Shown: piece by piece, positions 25,067 to 33,875 of the stretch
Layout of the letters: each line of letters opens with the position of its first letter
How positions within the stretch are numbered: position 1 is the stretch's first letter
DNA from: an uncultured Parabacteroides sp.
GTDB taxonomy: Bacteria > Bacteroidota > Bacteroidia > Bacteroidales > Tannerellaceae
Direction of reading: 5' to 3'
Length of the DNA stretch: 64,000 bases
Assembly: GCA_900552465.1 (NCBI GenBank)
Contig: URZO01000007.1
Location: 1 to 64,000 of the forward strand
Translations under genes and position numbers: made by a program
The notes under the pieces: model-generated
What the model was told of the DNA's origin: nothing
Database searches by the model: none
Seen by the model: only the letters and a program-made list of their open reading frames with translations

Positions 25067-25227
25067 CAAAAAAAATTTTTGGACACTTTGCCGGGCGGCG
25101 AGAGCATCAAAAAAATAAATCGAGCATTTCGCGGGCGGAAAAGCAGTCAAAAAAATAATTTGAGCCCTTTTCCGCCCGGCAAATGTTTCAAAAAAAGTTT
25201 TTGGGCCCTTTTCCGTCCGGCAACGGA
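25067..25227. repeat. Four-copy 40-bp degenerate tandem repeat
   Basis: Units begin with C followed by an A-run at 25067, 25108, 25148 and 25188, so the period is 40-41 bp. Each unit goes on to T-rich and G/C words such as TTTTTGGGCCC and TTTTCCGCCCGG. Partial units appear before (25036-25066) and after (25228-25265). The 321-bp gap otherwise contains no gene: an open frame through it is not codon-like and the period is not a multiple of three. Function unknown; it stands directly upstream of a DUF6261-like gene. Confidence 0.8.
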
Positions 25228-25296
25228 ACCACAATAAAAAACAGGTTCGTTGCCGGGCGGCAATGAATTGAATATAAAATTAAAAGCCAGAAAAAC

Positions 25297-26073
25297 ATGA
25301 AACAAATCATTGATTTCAACAAAACAAAACTACCGGCGGAGACCTCGTATCAATTCCATTTGGGCATTCAGGCACGTATAAAAACGGAAACAGCCGAAAA
25401 ATTAGGAATTAAGGAACAAGTCGTTCCCTATGACAACGGTATCCTGCGCATGGACCGCGCACTCGAATGCCTGTCGAAAAGCGCTTTCACCGCCAAGATG
25501 AATGCCGCAGACGAAAAGCGCGATAATATTATCCGGATCGTCCAGTCGCAAGTCGCTTCCCCCAGTGCCTATCCCGATGTCGAAGATCAGGAAGCCTGCA
25601 AACGGTTGAAGATCCTGTTGGATTCGTACGCGAACATCGCGAATGCCGCACAGGAAAAAGAAACCGGCATGTGCCGTAACCTGATCCAGGATTTGAGGAG
25701 TGATGCCTTTAAGGCAGATGTCACGAAATTGGACCTCGATAAATGGGTGACCCGTCTGGAAGCGGCTAATGAAGAATTCGACGCAATGGTCGAAAACCGG
25801 ATCACGGAAAGTCAGACGAAGGTGACCGGCGGAGTAGCCGAACCCCGTAAACAGACGGAGGCGGCCTACGACGAAATCGTGGCGCAAATCAATTCCCTGG
25901 TGCGTGTGTATGGCGAATCCGCATATGCCGATTTTATCGATTATGTCAATGCCCGAATCGCTTACTTCAAAACGATCCTGAGCCATAAAGGCATCAAGCA
26001 ACCTTCCAACCCGCCGAATAATCCGGATATCCCGCCTGCTCCGCCTGCGGAAGAACGCCCCGGAGAATTATAA
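25297..26073 (+). CDS. DUF6261-like protein, function unknown
   Basis: A 258-residue cytosolic, mostly helical protein. The outline (N-terminal IIDFNKTKLPAETSYQFHLGI, long helices, closing YADFIDYVNARIAYFKTILSHKG) resembles the Bacteroidales family I know as DUF6261, often present in several copies per genome. The last 25 residues are proline-rich (PPNNPDIPPAPPAEE). No catalytic motif and no signal peptide. Upstream tandem repeats and the terminator at 26108 isolate it as a single gene. Confidence 0.7.
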   Translation: MKQIIDFNKTKLPAETSYQFHLGIQARIKTETAEKLGIKEQVVPYDNGILRMDRALECLSKSAFTAKMNAADEKRDNIIRIVQSQVASPSAYPDVEDQEACKRLKILLDSYANIANAAQEKETGMCRNLIQDLRSDAFKADVTKLDLDKWVTRLEAANEEFDAMVENRITESQTKVTGGVAEPRKQTEAAYDEIVAQINSLVRVYGESAYADFIDYVNARIAYFKTILSHKGIKQPSNPPNNPDIPPAPPAEERPGEL

Positions 26074-26107
26074 GCTGTTATTTAGATTTAATAGTCTATA
26101 TTTAAGA

Positions 26108-26150
26108 TAACACCGGCTATTCGAAAATGAATGGCCGGTGTTAACTTTTT
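26108..26150 (+). terminator. Intrinsic terminator after the DUF6261-like gene
   Basis: TAACACCGGC (26108-26117) pairs with GCCGGTGTTA (26134-26143), followed by C and a T-run. Confidence 0.85.
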
Positions 26151-26237
26151 TATCTTGCATAAGTCATGGCTATTATTTAGTTTTGCTACCATTATAAAAC
26201 AAATAACGTTTTATGTTTAATCTAAAAAAATAGATTT

Positions 26238-27908
26238 ATGAAAAAAGTTTTTACATCGATCAGTATGGCGCTATGTTTAATGGCGTCTTCCTTTACCACC
26301 TCTGCACAGACGGTGCAGTTGAGCGAGGCTCAGAAAACACAGATCCAGAAAGAAGTTCTGCCTGTCGTATTCGAACAGATCAAAGAGCAAACCGGTCTTG
26401 ACATCCTGGGATTGGCGAAGCCTCAGTTGACTTCGGATTTTATCGGAAGTTTGCCTATTTTTAATGCACAAAGCGGTTTACGGGCAGATGCGACTGATCC
26501 GTTCAAGTTGCAAGTGGACAGTATTACAATTGCGACTGCCGCCATTCCGGGCATTCCCGCCTTCATCGCTCCTGTACTTGGAGAGAAACTGAAAGTGGAA
26601 TTTTCGGACTTCAAGACAACAACGATCCCGATGGCAAGTATGTTCTTAGGGCGTGACTTAAAGATCGAGCTGCCGGGTACTATCAAAGTCGGGGCGTTGG
26701 CGGAGATTAATATCACTACCACTGGTAAAGATGGCGATTTGGCTCCGTTCACAATGGCTATGACAATGTCTTTGTTAGGAGGTGATGCTACGCCGTTGTT
26801 GAAATATTCCATGACCCAGAATCCGGCGACTTCTATGCTTGAGGCATCGCTGGATATTCAGGAAGGAATGAGAACCCTTATGGGAATGTTGTCACCGGCC
26901 GAGCCTGGACAGCCTGAGACGCCGGCTATAGATTTCCTGGTAACGATGGATATTGCCGGTTTCTTGACCGGCGGCGCAATCCCCATGTCGCTCTATGGTG
27001 TTCCCGAAGCTGATCCTACACAGAAAATCCCGATGGGAGATGCTGCCCTTGCTCTTGATTTCAGCAATCAGCAGATGCCGATTAAAACCATCGGGCTTAC
27101 GTCTTACGAAAACGCACAAGCCAAGGGATGGCGCGATCTTATGTTCAAGATGGAACAGAAAGACAAGGATCTGGTGCTGACGATCGATAATATGGTATAT
27201 AGCTCCGCTGATAAGAAAGATTCTAAATTGGCTAATTCGACAATCGTTACGATGACCGATAATACGAAGGATCTGACTTTGAAAGATACGAAGTCTGCCG
27301 TACGTTCTGTCATTAACCGTGTTGTTACCGAACTGGCGACAGAAGGCAAGGTGGCCCCCTACAGAATGCTTGTAGAGACTCTCGTAGATACGAATGATGA
27401 TAATGTGGTTGACGCTAACGACACAAAAATGCCGGTTATGGACGTCGAAGTGACCCCGAGCATCGTCGGAACAAACGCCGTTGCCGAAATGAATATCAAA
27501 TCGTATGCATATGATGAAACAACTGGTGCTCAGACCGTCACGAATATGACTGTTAATGCAACAGCCGACATGACAAGCGAAATCATTAAAGTCGACGTGA
27601 TTCCGGAAGGCTCACCAGTTTCAATTGCCAGTGCTTATTTCAAATCGAATGCTTTAGGAATCATTGCTACAAGCAACGATAATATCGCCGTAAGCGACCT
27701 GAAAGTAACACCAGTAGAAGGTGGCCTGTATATCGCCAACAACGGAAAAGCAACCTATCGCATTATCAATATGACTGGTGCGACCCTTGTTAACGGAACT
27801 GTTTCCGGCGATAACGCTTACATCTCTACCTCTTCTCTGGCAAAAGGTATCTATGTAATCGTCGTAACGGAAAATGGCGTTAGCCAGTCTGTGAAGTTTG
27901 TTCGCTGA
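26238..27908 (+). CDS. Secreted repeat-type protein with C-terminal sorting-like domain
   Basis: A 556-residue secreted protein (signal peptide MKKVFTSISMALCLMASSFTTSA). The body alternates hydrophobic beta strands and has no catalytic motif I recognise; DTNDDNVVDANDTKMPV resembles a calcium-binding loop. The last 75 residues (GLYIANNGKATYRIINMTG...SSLAKGIYVIVVTENGVSQSVKFVR) have the pattern of type IX secretion C-terminal domains or the related Bacteroidales DUF6383-type domain. It is likely surface-exposed or outer-membrane associated. Single gene between two terminators. Confidence 0.7.
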   Translation: MKKVFTSISMALCLMASSFTTSAQTVQLSEAQKTQIQKEVLPVVFEQIKEQTGLDILGLAKPQLTSDFIGSLPIFNAQSGLRADATDPFKLQVDSITIATAAIPGIPAFIAPVLGEKLKVEFSDFKTTTIPMASMFLGRDLKIELPGTIKVGALAEINITTTGKDGDLAPFTMAMTMSLLGGDATPLLKYSMTQNPATSMLEASLDIQEGMRTLMGMLSPAEPGQPETPAIDFLVTMDIAGFLTGGAIPMSLYGVPEADPTQKIPMGDAALALDFSNQQMPIKTIGLTSYENAQAKGWRDLMFKMEQKDKDLVLTIDNMVYSSADKKDSKLANSTIVTMTDNTKDLTLKDTKSAVRSVINRVVTELATEGKVAPYRMLVETLVDTNDDNVVDANDTKMPVMDVEVTPSIVGTNAVAEMNIKSYAYDETTGAQTVTNMTVNATADMTSEIIKVDVIPEGSPVSIASAYFKSNALGIIATSNDNIAVSDLKVTPVEGGLYIANNGKATYRIINMTGATLVNGTVSGDNAYISTSSLAKGIYVIVVTENGVSQSVKFVR

Positions 27909-27941
27909 TCAGTATTTTGATCTGAAATATTTATTTTAATG

Positions 27942-27982
27942 ACGCCGGCTGTCTCTTCGGACTCAGCCGGCGTTGCTTTTTC
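27942..27982 (+). terminator. Intrinsic terminator
   Basis: ACGCCGGCT (27942-27950) pairs with AGCCGGCGT (27965-27973), followed by a T-run. It stands between the rightward surface-protein gene and the convergent LptF/G gene. Confidence 0.85.
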
Positions 27983-27997
27983 CGTCCCCCGCCGTCT

Positions 27998-29083
27998 TTA
28001 TCTCGGAGCCTTCTGATACAAATAAATCGCGATAAATGTATACACTATATTCGGAATCCAGGCGGCCATGGCAGGACTGAGGTTGCCGTTGATGGCAAAG
28101 GTCGAGGTGACGGTGGTAAAGAGGATGTAGGAGAAACTCAGGCCTAATCCGATACCAATGTTCAGTCCCATGCCGCCTTTAATCTTGCGGGAGGAAAGAG
28201 AGGCACCGATGGAGGTCAGGATGAATGCAGCCATGATAGCCGCAAACCGTTTGTGATATTCGATCTGGAAGGTCTGTATATTTCCGATACCCCGCTTCTT
28301 CTGGCGCTCGATGTAGGTGGCGAGTTCCGGTGAAGTCATTGTTTCGCAGTCGTTGACAGAGATCAGGAAATCGGAAGGAACGATCGTCAGGGTCGTATCC
28401 ATACGGCTGCCTTCGGTGATATGTTCGCGCATGCCGTCGAAATCGCGGATCATGTAATCGATCACTGTCCAGTTGTAAAGCGAATCGTATTTGATGGAAT
28501 TTGCTGTCAGGCGGGAAACCATCTTCTTATCCTCAAAATGCTCCAGGGAAAAACGGTATCCCATACTCGAACGTGCATCATAGCGGTCAAAATAGGCTAT
28601 TACACCCGGCTCGATCTCCAATTGGGCGGAACGGACATAATCGACTTTCTTGTTTTTGATGTATGTGTTCTGGAAATCGATGCGGGTCTCATTGGCCGGA
28701 GGAATGATATACGCATTCAGGACGAACGTGCTGAGCGCAATGATCGCTGCCGAGATCGCATAGGGCAACATTAGCCGCCGGAAACTCATTCCGCTTGCCA
28801 GCATCGCAATGATCTCCGAGTTGTCCGCCAGCTTCGATGTGAAAAAGATAACCGCTATGAAAGTGAACAACGGGCTGAACAAATTCGCAAAATACGGAAT
28901 GAAGTTCATGTAATAATCGAAGACAATTGCCTTCAACGGCACGTCCGGATTCAGGAACTTGTCGATCTTCTCGTTTATGTCGAATACAACGGAGATAGCG
29001 ATAATCAGGGCGATAGCAAAAACGTATGTGCCCAGAAATTGCTTGATGATATACCAGTCTATCCGTTTCAGTTTGAATTTCAT
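27998..29083 (-). CDS. LptF/LptG family permease (YjgP/YjgQ)
   Basis: A 361-residue inner-membrane protein with about six membrane segments: one near residue 20, two around 55-115, and three after 270. The N-terminus (LKRIDWYIIKQFLGTYVFAIALIIAISVVFDINEKID) and FFTSKLADNSEIIAMLASGMSFRRLMLP coupling region are typical of LptF/LptG, which extract LPS together with LptB. Bacteroidetes have two such proteins; F and G cannot be told apart here. It follows tgt by 12 bp on the same strand. Confidence 0.9.
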   Translation of the reverse strand: MKFKLKRIDWYIIKQFLGTYVFAIALIIAISVVFDINEKIDKFLNPDVPLKAIVFDYYMNFIPYFANLFSPLFTFIAVIFFTSKLADNSEIIAMLASGMSFRRLMLPYAISAAIIALSTFVLNAYIIPPANETRIDFQNTYIKNKKVDYVRSAQLEIEPGVIAYFDRYDARSSMGYRFSLEHFEDKKMVSRLTANSIKYDSLYNWTVIDYMIRDFDGMREHITEGSRMDTTLTIVPSDFLISVNDCETMTSPELATYIERQKKRGIGNIQTFQIEYHKRFAAIMAAFILTSIGASLSSRKIKGGMGLNIGIGLGLSFSYILFTTVTSTFAINGNLSPAMAAWIPNIVYTFIAIYLYQKAPR

Positions 29084-29095
29084 GTGACAGCTTTC

Positions 29096-30226
29096 TTATA
29101 ACCGGTTTGATAATTGGCGGACCATTTCACTTTTCCACGTCGTGAAATCGCCGGCAATAATATGTTTACGCGCCTCTTTTACGAGCCACAGGTAAAACGC
29201 GAGATTATGGATGGAAGCCAGTTGCAACCCCAACATCTCGTTTACCTTGATGAGGTGGTGCAGGTAGGCTTTGCTATAGCGCGTATCGATAGCCGAATGT
29301 GCATCCGGGTCGATAGGAGAGAAGTCGTTCTCCCATTTCTTATTGCGCATGTTGATCGTACCGAAGCGGGTAAACAACTGCCCGTTGCGCCCGTTGCGCG
29401 TCGGCATGATGCAGTCGAACATATCGACACCCCGTTCGATTGCTTCCAGGATATTGATCGGCGTACCGACACCCATCAGGTAGCGGGGCTTGTCTTTCGG
29501 CAGGATTTCGTTGACAACCTCGATCATCTCATACATCTTTTCGGTCGGTTCGCCCACAGCCAGTCCACCGATCGCATTGCCGTCGGCTTCCTTACGGGCA
29601 ACGTTTTCGGCCGCTTCACGACGCAGATCCGGATAGACACAGCCCTGTACGATCGGGAAGAGGCTTTGCCGGTATCCATATTTCGGCTCTGTCGAGTTGA
29701 AACGGTTAAAGCAGCGATCCAACCAGCGCTCCGTCAAACCAAGGGATTTCTTTGCATAATCATAGTCTGCATCACCGGGGCAACATTCGTCAAAAGCCAT
29801 CATGATATCTGCTCCGATAATCCGTTGGATATCCATTACCTTCTCAGGTGTGAACATGTGTTTGGAACCGTCGATATGAGAACGGAACATGGCGCCTTCC
29901 TCATGCAGCTTACGGTTCTCGGAGAGCGAAAACACCTGAAAGCCTCCGCTGTCGGTCAGGATCGGACGGTTCCACGTATTGAACTTATGCAGGCCGCCTG
30001 CCTGTTCCAGTATTTCCAGCCCGGGGCGGAGATACAGATGGTATGTATTCCCTAAAATAATTTGCGCGTTGATATCTTCTTCCAACTCGGTCATGTGCAC
30101 TCCTTTGACGGTGCCTTGTGTCCCGACCGGCATAAAAATAGGCGTTTCAATTACTCCATGATCAGTGGTAATCAGACCCGCCCTTGCATTTGATTTTGTG
30201 TCGTTATGTTGTAATTCGAATTTCAT
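29096..30226 (-). CDS. tgt: Queuine tRNA-ribosyltransferase
   Basis: A 376-residue TGT exchanging guanine-34 for the queuosine precursor in tRNAs with GUN anticodons. PVGTQGTVKGV, ILTDSGGFQVFSL (catalytic aspartate), GGLAVGEP, LMGVGTP and FDCIMPTRNGRNG (second catalytic aspartate) are all present. The start MKFELQHNDTKSNARAG is usual. tgt next to an LptF/G gene is a common Bacteroidetes arrangement. Confidence 0.96.
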   Translation of the reverse strand: MKFELQHNDTKSNARAGLITTDHGVIETPIFMPVGTQGTVKGVHMTELEEDINAQIILGNTYHLYLRPGLEILEQAGGLHKFNTWNRPILTDSGGFQVFSLSENRKLHEEGAMFRSHIDGSKHMFTPEKVMDIQRIIGADIMMAFDECCPGDADYDYAKKSLGLTERWLDRCFNRFNSTEPKYGYRQSLFPIVQGCVYPDLRREAAENVARKEADGNAIGGLAVGEPTEKMYEMIEVVNEILPKDKPRYLMGVGTPINILEAIERGVDMFDCIMPTRNGRNGQLFTRFGTINMRNKKWENDFSPIDPDAHSAIDTRYSKAYLHHLIKVNEMLGLQLASIHNLAFYLWLVKEARKHIIAGDFTTWKSEMVRQLSNRL

Positions 30227-30285
30227 ACTGCAAAGAAACTCATAATTCTTCTAAGAAAAAAGAGTTTGCGGGAAAGATAATCCGA

Positions 30286-31137
30286 TCATATATTCAACGG
30301 TCCCGAATTGGAGACAGGTAGGGGGAAAGAGGCTTCAATTGTGGGATCCTGCTCCTGTGAGAATGTTTGATAGAGGTAGATCTCTTCTTCTCCTTCAAAA
30401 ATCTGGTTTCGGATCGCATAGTACATTTCGAAATTCGTATTCTCCCCCAGGTAGAAAGGACCGGCAGCGATGACATGGAGGTTGTAGTGCCCCGGTTTAT
30501 CCGTACTTTCCGCTTCGAACCGGTGTGAACGGACCCGTTCCCCTTTGGAATCTGAGAAAAGTCCGCTATTGACGTAGGCAACATATCTCAATCTTTTCAT
30601 ATCCGAATATTCCCATTCCTTTTCTTTTCCATTGATTGTACGTTGGCATTGGCATGTAAAGGGAATGAAGAATTCACCTCCTTCTTTGGGGATAATAAAC
30701 GGGTTTTGTTCGGATTCGATTTTGTATGCATAAGAGATTTCAGAGGCGGATTGTTTCAGTGTTATTTCTTCTGTTTTCGTTACTGCCCCGTCGAGGACGG
30801 AAATAAGAAGCGAGGCTTGTACCAGAGTGTCTGCCTGGTTTTCTTCTACATTAATGTGGAATAGTGTACCGGAAGAGGGGGATAGCTTAAATTCATCAGA
30901 CTTTATTGTAACGGAGATTCCGGATTCCGAAACCGGGACCCACTGATCTGTAGCAATTCCATCCGCATATTTCTGCTTTAGCGCAGAGATGGTGAAGGTG
31001 CGTTTTTCTCCGATATTCTTGAAAGTCGTTGTGTCACCTTCAACAACAATTTTACAATCTGCATAGGTGATATCTTCATTGTCACAAGAGAGGCAGAAGA
31101 ACAATAAGACAAATAAGGCAAAACTACATACTTTCAT
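30286..31137 (-). CDS. Lipoprotein with BACON-like beta domains
   Basis: A 283-residue lipoprotein: signal peptide with lipobox LSC at residue 18. Two or more beta-sandwich segments are suggested; VTIKSDEFKLSPSSGTLFHINVEENQADTL and EITLKQSASEI look like BACON-domain strands, a module that often binds mucin or glycans. No catalytic residues seen. Not clearly in an operon: tgt lies 60 bp downstream with no terminator visible between them. Confidence 0.65.
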   Translation of the reverse strand: MKVCSFALFVLLFFCLSCDNEDITYADCKIVVEGDTTTFKNIGEKRTFTISALKQKYADGIATDQWVPVSESGISVTIKSDEFKLSPSSGTLFHINVEENQADTLVQASLLISVLDGAVTKTEEITLKQSASEISYAYKIESEQNPFIIPKEGGEFFIPFTCQCQRTINGKEKEWEYSDMKRLRYVAYVNSGLFSDSKGERVRSHRFEAESTDKPGHYNLHVIAAGPFYLGENTNFEMYYAIRNQIFEGEEEIYLYQTFSQEQDPTIEASFPLPVSNSGPLNI

Positions 31138-31185
31138 GACGGATGGAATTTATGGTTTAATGTTCAATGTGTGGCAAACATAATG

Positions 31186-31214
31186 AAAAAGCCTCACTTT
31201 CGCAAGCGAGGCTT
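31186..31214 (-). terminator. Intrinsic terminator of the ferredoxin operon
   Basis: AAGCCTC (31189-31195) pairs with GAGGCTT (31208-31214); on the minus strand a T-run follows. It lies 35 bp beyond the stop of the polyferredoxin gene. Confidence 0.8.
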
Positions 31215-31249
31215 CATGATATACAGGTTTTTGAAAAAATACACCGTTG

Positions 31250-32845
31250 TCAGAACCCGAAATCGTCAATTTCGACCTCTTTTACCTCTTCTTCTTTCGG
31301 TTTCTCGACATATTTATGTTCTACGTTCGACTTGACGATAATGGCGCGCATCGGGCGTACCGGACAGATCGATTCGCATCCGCCGCATCCGATGCAGAGA
31401 TCCGGATTGATCTGCGGAATCGTCAGCGTCCCTTTGTAGGGAACCATGTGTACGGCCTGAGTCGGACAGTGTTCGGAGCAGGCGCCACAGTCTTTTTCCT
31501 CCGTGTTTACGACACAACGGTTTTGGAAGAAGGTGGCTATCCCGACTTGTGTCGTTACCTTCTCTTCTACTGTTAGCGGCTTGATTGCTCCTGTAGGGCA
31601 TACATCGGAACATACCGTACATTCGTAGTTACAGTAACTGCTGATATAGGCGAGGCGAGGTTTCAACATATAATCCAAGCCATATTCCAATCCCGTCGGA
31701 CGGAGCACCTGGCTCGGACAGCGGACTATGCATATCTGGCATCCCGTGCATTTATCTTTGAAACGCTCCAGGCTGATAGATCCCGGCGGCGTGAGGGGCG
31801 GCCATTTCTTTCTGCCTTTTCTGTGTTTTTTACCTTCTCCGGTTTCTTCGGCAATGGCCGATACGATAGGCAGGGAAGCCGCTATCGTCGCACCTGTCGC
31901 CAGGAAAGTACGGCGGCTATTGGCTACCGCAGGTTGATCGATATGTAATGGTTGTGCTGCCACGGCATCGGCGGTCGTTTTCTGCTGTTTCTTTCCTGGA
32001 AGCTGCAGGCGGTATTGCAATCCTCCTTTCGCACAGGATGATACGCAGTTGAAACAGTCCACGCAGCGGGATGTATCGACCGTCAGATCTTTGCTGTTGA
32101 TCGCTTCCGCCTTGCAAGTGTGTTCGCAGTTGCCGCAATGCGTACAACTTACTTTATCAAAAGAGATACGGAAAAGCGAATAGCGTGAGAAGATACTCAA
32201 CAATGCTCCCACAGGGCAAATCGTATTGCAGAACAGACGGCCGCGAAAGACAGTCATGACGATGAAGACGATCAGCGCGATACTTGCCGCAATCAGACCG
32301 GATACCGTTACGGTGCTGATCGTCACATGAAACAAAGAATAGTTGTCCATTTTCATCAGCAGGTCGGCCGCGATATTATTACCCCACATTACGACGGGGC
32401 GAAATAAGCTGGCCGCTATACGTCCGAAATTGCTGTACGGGTCTAAGAGCAGGCATAATCCGCTGAAACCGAATATTGCCATTATTACCGTTACGGCAAG
32501 CAAGATGTAACGAAGCCAGTTCATCGGTTTATGATAGGCGAAACGCCGGATACCTTTTTTCTTTTTCTTTCCGATGCAAAACAGGCGGTTGATGATATCC
32601 TGTAATACACCTGCAGGACATATCACGGAACAGTAAATGCGTCCGAACACCAGTGCCAGTAAGAAATGGAACAGGATCAAGCCGATCATTCCACCCAACA
32701 GTGCCGGCATCAGTTGCAGATGCAGCAACTTGTGCACGTCGGCCGGTAAAACTCCTGAGAAATCAACGAAGAACAGAAGTATGGGTACAAAAAAGAGGAT
32801 TGCGAGCAGTACCCTCAATCCTTTTAGATAATTCGGTTTCTTCAT
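31250..32845 (-). CDS. Membrane polyferredoxin, NapH-NapG-like fusion
   Basis: A 531-residue electron-transfer protein. Residues 1-220 are a NapH/CcoG-type membrane part with about five segments and two CX3CP motifs (CSVICP, CNTICP). Two 4Fe-4S motifs follow (CTHCGNCEHTC and CVDCFNCVSSC). At 309-335 comes a twin-arginine-like motif with hydrophobic stretch (NSRRTFLATG). The tail (350-531) has four ferredoxin motifs (CTGCQICIVRC, CNYECTVCSDVC, CGACSEHC, CIGCGGCESIC) as in NapG. It probably passes quinol or ferredoxin electrons across the membrane. The DUF362 gene upstream overlaps its start (TGATG), so they are one operon. Confidence 0.85.
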   Translation of the reverse strand: MKKPNYLKGLRVLLAILFFVPILLFFVDFSGVLPADVHKLLHLQLMPALLGGMIGLILFHFLLALVFGRIYCSVICPAGVLQDIINRLFCIGKKKKKGIRRFAYHKPMNWLRYILLAVTVIMAIFGFSGLCLLLDPYSNFGRIAASLFRPVVMWGNNIAADLLMKMDNYSLFHVTISTVTVSGLIAASIALIVFIVMTVFRGRLFCNTICPVGALLSIFSRYSLFRISFDKVSCTHCGNCEHTCKAEAINSKDLTVDTSRCVDCFNCVSSCAKGGLQYRLQLPGKKQQKTTADAVAAQPLHIDQPAVANSRRTFLATGATIAASLPIVSAIAEETGEGKKHRKGRKKWPPLTPPGSISLERFKDKCTGCQICIVRCPSQVLRPTGLEYGLDYMLKPRLAYISSYCNYECTVCSDVCPTGAIKPLTVEEKVTTQVGIATFFQNRCVVNTEEKDCGACSEHCPTQAVHMVPYKGTLTIPQINPDLCIGCGGCESICPVRPMRAIIVKSNVEHKYVEKPKEEEVKEVEIDDFGF

Positions 32846-33786
32846 CAGATCTTAATACGTTTGATGTTTATTTTCTTCAGATCGGTAGATCCTAATTTAA
32901 GCGCTTCACCTTTGCCAAGATGACCTACGGCATCCATATCCAGCTTTTTCACCTGGTTGAACAATGCGAGGGCAGCTGTATCTGCGGCAACAATATTAGG
33001 TGATACGATCATCGATTTCAGGGTTGCAACGTCGGCAGCGCTTTTTCCCTGCGGGCCGTTCTGATGCATCATACGGTAAGCGTCTACGATATGCAGAACC
33101 GGCTTTTTCTGCCAGGTACAGATATCGGCGATACATTGTTGTAAATCGTTCTGGTGGAAGAAACGACGATCCCATACAATACCCATCATATTTTTCATCG
33201 CACATGAAAGCTTGGCACCTCCATGATTTTTCAAGATAGGAACATTGATCCAGGCATCTGCTTCGATCAGCGATTCGTGTATCTTAGCATTTTTCAGCGT
33301 TACACCGCCGGGGATAGCCACTTCCTTGAAATACTTTTCGTCGTTACCCGGCATGATGATGCCGCCGGCTTCTTTTACGGCTGCTGCGATACCGCTTGTT
33401 TCGTAGCATTTCTGCCAGTTGTCGCAGGTATGGTCGAACACGGTTACTTTTTCCGCTCCCGCTTCGAAGCATTTCTTTACAAGTGCCTTTATCAGTTGCG
33501 GGTTGGTGTTACCTGCCAGTTCAGGGGTACGGTCCCATCCGATATTGGGCTTGATGACTACTTTCTGTCCTTTTTTGATATATTTATTAATACCGCCAAG
33601 AGCTTCTAATGCTTTGTCGAGCATTACTTCCGGTTCTCCACCCATCACTGCTACCAAGTCGGGGGCTTGTTCTACTGCAACAGTATTAGAGGAAAGGGCT
33701 GCCTGTAGTCCTTCAAAATTTAAAGATAAAGCTGCACCCGCTACAACACTGGTCTTTAAGAAATCACGACGTTTCATTTTGTTCAA
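32845..33786 (-). CDS. DUF362 protein with twin-arginine signal
   Basis: A 313-residue DUF362 protein. The N-terminus MKRRDFLKTSVVAGAALSL is a Tat signal, so the folded protein is exported, perhaps with a cofactor. VVIKPNIGWDRTPELAGNTNP, NVPILKNHGGAKLSCAMKNMMGIV and the C-terminal half match DUF362 (ferredoxin-associated, function unknown). Likely start M1 (33786) or M4 (33777). It overlaps the polyferredoxin gene by one base; joint function in an exported redox system is inferred from this. Confidence 0.88.
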   Translation of the reverse strand: MNKMKRRDFLKTSVVAGAALSLNFEGLQAALSSNTVAVEQAPDLVAVMGGEPEVMLDKALEALGGINKYIKKGQKVVIKPNIGWDRTPELAGNTNPQLIKALVKKCFEAGAEKVTVFDHTCDNWQKCYETSGIAAAVKEAGGIIMPGNDEKYFKEVAIPGGVTLKNAKIHESLIEADAWINVPILKNHGGAKLSCAMKNMMGIVWDRRFFHQNDLQQCIADICTWQKKPVLHIVDAYRMMHQNGPQGKSAADVATLKSMIVSPNIVAADTAALALFNQVKKLDMDAVGHLGKGEALKLGSTDLKKINIKRIKI

Positions 33787-33816
33787 TAGGTTTTATATAG
33801 TTTATAAATGTTTAAA

Positions 33817-33853
33817 CAAAGATATGTAATCTCTTATATAATTCGTATATTTG
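33817..33853. promoter_or_regulatory. Divergent -7 elements between the DUF362 and DUF2971-like genes
   Basis: The minus strand has TATCTTTG (33817-33824) facing the DUF362 gene. The plus strand has TATATTTG (33846-33853) facing the gene at 33876. The two boxes are only 21 bp apart, so the divergent promoters must overlap. Confidence 0.55.
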
Positions 33854-33875
33854 ACCTCGAAAAAAATCATAAAAT

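Noticed and set aside
25067..25227. CRISPR array
   Set aside because: Units are degenerate along their whole length with no constant repeat and unique spacer, and no cas genes are near.
24812..25237. Open frames on both strands through the 40-bp tandem repeat
   Set aside because: The repeat period is not a multiple of three, composition is not codon-like, and neither frame has start signals.
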